Assembly (NCBI GenBank): GCA_020631735.1
Contig: CM036162.1
Span: forward strand, 88,513,489-88,577,488
DNA: 64,000 bases
Direction: 5' to 3'
Origin: Saccharum officinarum
Taxonomy: Eukaryota; Streptophyta; Magnoliopsida; Poales; Poaceae
Part shown: positions 59,181-64,000 of the stretch, one piece after another
How the letters are laid out: each line of letters opens with the position of its first letter
Numbering within the stretch: position 1 is the stretch's first letter
Program-made: the position numbers and the translations under genes
The notes under the pieces: model-generated
What the model saw: only the letters and a program-made list of their open reading frames with translations
What the model was told of the DNA's origin: nothing
Database searches by the model: none

Positions 59181-60798
59181 ATGGTAGCGCCGTCCGTCTC
59201 GCTTTTCCGCCCACGCGCTTCCGCATGCCCCACCATTCTCCTCGCCGAGAATTCCGGCAACGCCCGCAGGAGCCCTGGTGCAGGCGGTAATCTAGATTCC
59301 CGTAAATTGTACTGCTAGCGTAGCCCTGTAGCTTGAGCATTGCTTTTTTTGTTGTTGGATTTTTTTTAAAGGGAGGAGCAGGGTTTCGAGGCGTAGTCCG
59401 GAGATGTCTCCCAGCGGCGCAGGTAAAGGGGCAGTCGGAGTAACTGCTTAAATGTTCTGTATTTCTGTTTGGTGAGTTTAATTTAGGACTGTCCGGGTTG
59501 CTTGTATGAATCGGCTTAAGGTTTTCTCCTTTTATTTGAAGGGATGAGTAAGGTATGGAAGCACGGTAGCAGGGAGGTGGAGGCTGCAGCTCGATCAGGT
59601 AAAAAGTACTAACGATGACCATGTATTTGCTTAGCTGGTTAACCGATTATGAAATGTTAAGATATGTGAAGTGTGGTAGTAAAACAATTAGGATCAAATT
59701 TCTAAGCCTGTGCTTACCCAGTGCAATCTTCACCCTTTTAGTGATGCAGTATTATTCCAGTTTCTTTGCTGTGTCTACTGATGCATTTCCTTCAGTGAGT
59801 AATTACTGCACCCTGGAATCTGTGTAAATTATTTTACAAATATTTGTTCCGTAGTATGGCATTCTTTCATGATATAGTTATGGATATGCCTATAGCTTTC
59901 TACTGTTGTTGTTTACTGTTGAGTTTGACTGCCTTTGGACTTCTCTTGTGGTAACAGTAAGGTCAATTACCATCTTAAGCCTGCTACTTGTTCTCGTATC
60001 ACTTCAAACATCTTGTAATTTATCCCACTGTTTAACCAACGAGTTCACATAGGTGGAGTTAAAGAGCTTGTCTTTTTGGGACTGCTCGAGCAAGACCTTG
60101 TTAATTCTTGTGCTGCAAACTTAGTTTTCTTAACTCCTGCAGCACCAGTGCCTGTTGAAATGTTTTTTTGTTTCTTGTTTTACAGTGCTTGGGGATGTGT
60201 TTTGCTATTGACTTGTCGTGAAACAAGAGAAACATCTGTTCTCAGAAAGGATATTATTACCTGTGCTAAAAAAGTGTTTACCGTGCTTAATGTCAGTGTG
60301 ATTCTAGCTACCAATCAAAATCTCTGATTTTTTTTAGGAATCACTAGAGTTCCAAACCTCGGTCCTGCAGTTTCTACTAAAAGAGCAGGTAAAGAGTTCT
60401 ATTTCAATAACTATAGCTTAGTTGCTCACTTTTATATTTTGACATATATTTTTGCTTCTTAGGGATGAGTAAGGATACGATTATTAATTTGGACGTCTCT
60501 CATCACAGAGCGGGTAAAAAGTTATAGTTAAAGTTCTCAAATTTTGTTATTCATATGTAGTTTCCTTCATAAATTTTTTTGGTGATGATATAATTTATAG
60601 GGGCTTTGTTTAGTCATTTATGTTATCTGTGTCCTTGAAGCAGTTGCAGTGGTGAGGTTGCTAAGAATCGAGAAGGGGAAAGCATTTGTAGACCTTTTGA
60701 ATGAGAAAGCAAATGATTCTGGAGAGAAAGAGATAGGATATGTGGAGAGGACACTAGGTTTTAGCACACGATATTTGGATGACAGGGACATAAGACTG
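59181..60798 (+). CDS. NusB/NOL1-NOP2-Sun family rRNA m5C methyltransferase, 5' exons only
   Basis: Predicted exons: 59181-59286, 59372-59422, 59542-59598, 60338-60388, 60463-60513, 60641-60798, possibly with one at ~60054. The last exon encodes AVAVVRLLRIEKGKAFVDLL and GYVERTLGFSTRYLDDRDIRL, the start of the NusB-like domain of plant RsmB-type methyltransferases, which place m5C on organellar 16S-type rRNA. The start MVAPSVSLFRPRASACP is Ser/Arg/Ala-rich like a plastid transit peptide. All small exons are 51 or 57 bp and begin after the first base of a Gly or Ala codon. The methyltransferase domain should follow, but no further exon is seen before the gap at 61275 or after it. The model is partial and the small exons are less certain than the NusB exon. 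Confidence 0.72.
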
Positions 60799-61274
60799 GT
60801 AAAAGTTATATATTGCACATGGTGAATTGGCGGTTCTATATGCAGATTTCTATTTATTCAAAAGGCATGCACTATAAGACTAATAAAAGTTACCTATAGC
60901 ACATACTTATTTGTGTTTCTGTTGTCTGCTTTCAATTTATTTCAAAAGCATACACTTCTGGGTTATTGTGGGACTCTTGAATTATTTATCTGCAACAACA
61001 ACAAACTACAATAAAGCCTTTTAGTCCCAAACAAAAAACAGGCTTGTTGGAGTGGCAACCATATATCCCTTCAATATTCAATGAACATATAGCCAACCAT
61101 TTCTGAGTTCTTTTTGGCGTCTTCACTTACTACTACTAGCATGTATAAGGTGTGGTACTGTGATGACAGACATGTTTGTGTGAATGGCTATTAAGTAGTA
61201 ACTACGTTTCAAGGTTTGTATATGCCTGTACGAATGGGCTCAAGCTTCTGTTTCATTTTCTTATACTTGCATTG
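60799..61274. other. Intronic or flanking sequence left of gap
   Basis: Begins with the splice donor GTAAAAG after the NusB exon. A LINE-tail-like stretch (inverse of GGGACTAAAAGGC with TTGTTG) lies at ~60995-61030. No exon seen. Confidence 0.5.
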
Positions 61275-61374
61275 NNNNNNNNNNNNNNNNNNNNNNNNNN
61301 NNNNNNNNNNNNNNNNNNNNNNNNNNNNNNNNNNNNNNNNNNNNNNNNNNNNNNNNNNNNNNNNNNNNNNNNNN
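61275..61374. other. Assembly gap (100 N)
   Basis: Exactly 100 N. It may hide the remaining methyltransferase exons if the true gap is large. Confidence 0.99.
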
Positions 61375-61640
61375 TTTCAATTCGGTTTATACGAAAGCTT
61401 TTCTTTGACATGAAAAGCTTGTACATGTGGGCATTTTTTTCTCAAATATGCAGAAGTGCTCTCGTATCATTATATTAAGTAGACATCTTGAACTCCTTAT
61501 TTTGGATCAAACTTGAAATTGTTTCACATGAGCTTTAGCTACCACTATAAAAAACCGTCAGTTTCATTCTCTCACTCCCTCGACGTCAGAAAAAGCTATT
61601 ACAGCTGCTCCGGACTCATATTGCACGCTCATTTGTTGCT

Positions 61641-62356
61641 AGGAAAAAGTCTGATTGACCCCCTCAATTATTGGGGGTGGTCTAGTTTACCCCTCAACTA
61701 TGAAACGGTCTAATTTACTCCCTGAACTTTGCAAAACCGCCCAAATCACCTCCCCGAGCGGTTTTGGGCTGCGGTTTGCTACAGTAACAACGGGTTTGAT
61801 ACAGTAACAGTGGTTTTGTTCTTTTCTTTTTTTATTTATTTCGTCTGAATCTTTGAAAAATCATAGTAAATCACAAAAAAATCATAAAATGAAAAATTAA
61901 TTTTGTTGGACTCCACATGAATAGATCTACACAGTGAACATATAATATAATATGCTTTAGTACAAAGTTTTTGCTGTAAATTTTGATCTATTTTTTCTGT
62001 AATTAATTTGAATAATTCATACAACAAAAATTTTGTACTAAAGCATACTATATTATATATTTACTGTGTAGATATACTCATGTGGAGTCCAACAAAATTG
62101 GATTTTCCATTTTATGATTTTTTTGTGATTTACTATGATTTTTCAAAGATTCAGACGAAATAAATAAAAAGAAAAGGACAAAACCACCGGTACTGTAGCA
62201 AAACCGTTGTTACTGTAGCAAAACCACCGTCCAAAACCGCTCGAGGGGGTGATTTGGCCGGTTTTGCAAAATTCAAGGGGTAAATTAGACCGTTTCATAG
62301 TTGAGGGGGTAAACTAGACCACCCACAATAGTTGGGGGGTCAATTAGACTTTTTCC
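61641..62356. mobile_element. Mutator-type fold-back element with long inverted arms
   Basis: The 716-bp element reads GGAAAAAGTCTGATTGACCC at the left and ends GGGTCAATTAGACTTTTTCC, with the two arms complementary over ~340 bp each and meeting near 62000. It is flanked by TTTGTTGCT at 61632-61640 and 62357-62365, a perfect 9-bp duplication as made by Mutator-like transposases. No coding capacity. Confidence 0.93.
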
Positions 62357-62365
62357 TTTGTTGCT

Positions 62366-63184
62366 ACGGTTAGCAATGAATGAAGTTCATCAGCCATGCA
62401 AAGAAACTCATCAAGAGAATGAATTAATCAAGGAATTTAGCAAGGAAAGAAAGATATTAAGAAGCTCCATGCAAGGAAAGACGATATATTAATGAGAGAA
62501 AAAAAGTTCAATCAGCTATGCAACGAACCTAGTCAATTTGAAGAGCTTAGTTAGAAATTGTGCGTTGTGAACCTGAAGCACCGCATGAGCGCTAAATAAA
62601 GACCGGCCTTCAACTTGCTACCACCACCATAGTGACCAAAGGAGCAACTGAAAACTATGATGAAGCGTGAGCTTGTTGAAGAAACACTGTTTATTCAAAA
62701 AATCTGCTTATGTATACCCCATCTCTTACAATATCATCTTCACATCGTGTAAGGGTTAATCTCTTTACGTTTGAAATAATATAAAAATTATAAGCTAGCA
62801 CAAACTTATTTAGACAGACAAGATATTACTAATTCTACCAACACTGAAGGCTTGGGCCAAAATTAGAACATTAATAATGTGTCGGTATTGCATCCACACC
62901 AGAGTTTCACGAGACAGGTTAGATGAAAACCCATCCTGACCCGCTTAAAATGCGCCATTGCGGTGGTCCAGGCAGCTTAGTGGTTTCTGATTGAACCGAG
63001 GACACTCCTGCATTTAAAGTAGAAGTGGAGTCATAAAGTGGTTATTTTGCTATTACTGATTGAAGGCTCTAGTAGAGTCTCGACGTTAATAATCATGAGA
63101 TTTGCTAGAAAAAAAAGCTAGAATTCTAAAATTCCTAAACATCCCGCCATCAATTTGTAGACTCACGAGCACTAGAAGCTACTG
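62366..63184. other. Intergenic region, no gene seen
   Basis: AT-rich sequence with no recognisable coding or RNA feature. Confidence 0.5.
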
Positions 63185-63485
63185 AATCTATTCCACTTTA
63201 TAAAAAGTGGCCACATTTGCCATTATAATAAATAAAATATATTAATCCCCAAAATTTGCATCAAAATTACCTAGCTACGCCACTATAAAAGATAATCCAG
63301 TGTAACATCTTAAATTTGTATCTAAATTAACCAATCACTCTGTTATTAAATATAACATATATAGTAACCTCTAAATTTGTTCTAAGTTATACACCTATGC
63401 CACTACAAAAATAATCTAAAGTAACCCTTAGATTTGCATCTAAATTACACACCTCTATCATTACATAATAGATAATCTAAGCATA
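63185..63485. repeat. Imperfect tandem repeat, same family as 6455-6745
   Basis: Four to five diverged units with ATCTAAATTA(C)ACACCTCT, CCACTATAAAA and TAACCTCTAAATTTG-like segments. Unit structure and order match the array in the carboxypeptidase intron. Confidence 0.65.
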
Positions 63486-63569
63486 TGTTTGGTTTGGAGA
63501 TATGATGGGATACAATGGTCTCATCCCTATTTTTTGGATGGGATCATCCCACTTCTGGAAATGTTTTGT

Positions 63570-63986
63570 TCAGCCGATAAACATCATACATATTAAAGGT
63601 GCAAGCATAAAGCTATATTGGTTGGGAAGTTGAGTCCACTTGCCTTCTGTTGACCAGTAGACCTTGGGAATTTGATCTAGCTTTCCCATTTGAAGGTTCC
63701 TCGCAAATTCAGAATGCATCCTAGTGAAGTATGCTTCTTTGATAGAATTGAGAAATTTGATACCAAGAGGGACGTCCCATAATTTCTTGAGGCTATCAAT
63801 GTGAAGATATTCAAGGCTGACCAAAGCTCCCTCATGTATGCATATTTGATTGACCTGCGGCAAATCCCACAAGACTACCTTCTTCAGCTTTTGGAACATC
63901 TTGCCATGGAAGTTTAGCTGTTGTCCAGTATATGCCCGTGTAAGACGTAATTCAGTTAAATTTGACAATTCAGAAAGTTGTGGCAC
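63570..63986 (-). CDS. NBS-LRR disease-resistance protein, C-terminal LRR end (partial)
   Basis: The minus-strand frame, open at the right window edge, encodes the final LRR segments of a CC-NBS-LRR protein of the RPM1-like grass type: LSNLTELRLTRAYTGQQLNF, FQKLKKVVLWDLPQVNQI, ALVSLEYLHIDSLKKLWDVP, and the closing FLNSIKEAYFTRMHSEF, DQIPKVYWSTEGKW. The spacing of Leu residues every ~23-25 positions fits LRRs. The tail YSFMLAPLICMMFIG after the conserved end is atypical, so the stop may have been displaced. NB-ARC and CC domains lie beyond the window. Intracellular immune receptor by family; specificity unknown. Confidence 0.85.
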   Translation of the reverse strand: MPQLSELSNLTELRLTRAYTGQQLNFHGKMFQKLKKVVLWDLPQVNQICIHEGALVSLEYLHIDSLKKLWDVPLGIKFLNSIKEAYFTRMHSEFARNLQMGKLDQIPKVYWSTEGKWTQLPNQYSFMLAPLICMMFIG

Positions 63987-64000
63987 TGGACTATCTATGA

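Noticed and set aside
60054..60190. Additional methyltransferase exon GVKELVFLGLLEQDL
   Set aside because: The acceptor CACATAG and the phase fit, but no convincing donor follows, so it is mentioned only as possible.

Overview
The window is nuclear DNA of a grass, most likely a panicoid of the Sorghum/Saccharum/Miscanthus/Zea type. The basis is intron-rich genes with GT-AG junctions, GC-rich 5' ends, and a typical grass transposon set: SIRE-like copia, Tat-like gypsy, Au-type SINE, Stowaway and other MITEs, hAT and Mutator fold-back elements. The species assignment is inference. Two 100-base N runs (11084-11183, 61275-61374) are assembly gaps.

Layout. 1-1500: two LINE remnants, then the 3' four exons of an RCL1-type RNA 3'-phosphate cyclase-like gene (1596-2856). 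3827-7565: a complete eight-exon serine carboxypeptidase gene. 7566-11083: degraded repeats. 11184-20677: a large minus-strand Ty1/copia element with a PBS and one 1.96-kb LTR; its pol is partly duplicated in tandem and no second LTR is visible. 20678-23300: repeats, a long AT microsatellite and a kinase gene fragment. 23954-24163: a small arabinogalactan-peptide-like gene. 24645-28630: a 5' gypsy fragment (LTR, PBS, gag) between two near-identical 547-bp copies of host sequence. 29373-35241: a WIYLD-domain gene whose 5-kb intron 2 carries a three-LTR retroelement with perfect target-site duplications and a nested hAT element. 36551-36622: a tRNA-Glu(CTC). 37727-37951: a frameshifted secreted-peptide gene. 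39755-44252: a complete minus-strand fatty acyl-CoA reductase gene plus a duplicated terminal exon. 44730-52535: a nine-exon INCENP-like gene, head to head with the reductase. 53-54 kb: nested MITE and hAT flanked by a duplication. 55.9-58.1 kb: a minus-strand WD40 pseudogene broken by a hAT copy. 59181-60798: 5' exons of a NusB/NOL1-NOP2-Sun RNA methyltransferase gene. 61641-62356: a Mutator-type fold-back. 63570-63986: the C-terminal LRR end of an NBS-LRR gene on the minus strand.

The genes are unrelated housekeeping and specialised genes: rRNA processing, vacuolar or secreted proteolysis, lipid reduction, chromosome passenger complex, organellar rRNA methylation and disease resistance. They form no pathway. 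I joined exons by hand from splice sites. Total coding length is divisible by three, without internal stops where I translated, for the carboxypeptidase (492 aa), the WIYLD gene (189 aa), the reductase (489 aa) and the INCENP gene (1584 aa), which supports those models.

I see no evidence of a new molecular system such as a defence island or biosynthetic cluster. The most unusual content is structural: a copia element with two diverged PR-INT-RT segments in series, a three-LTR insertion whose second unit preserves the empty site of a hAT insertion, a gypsy fragment whose missing 3' half is replaced by a copy of its own 5' flank, and several size-phased or duplicated exons.
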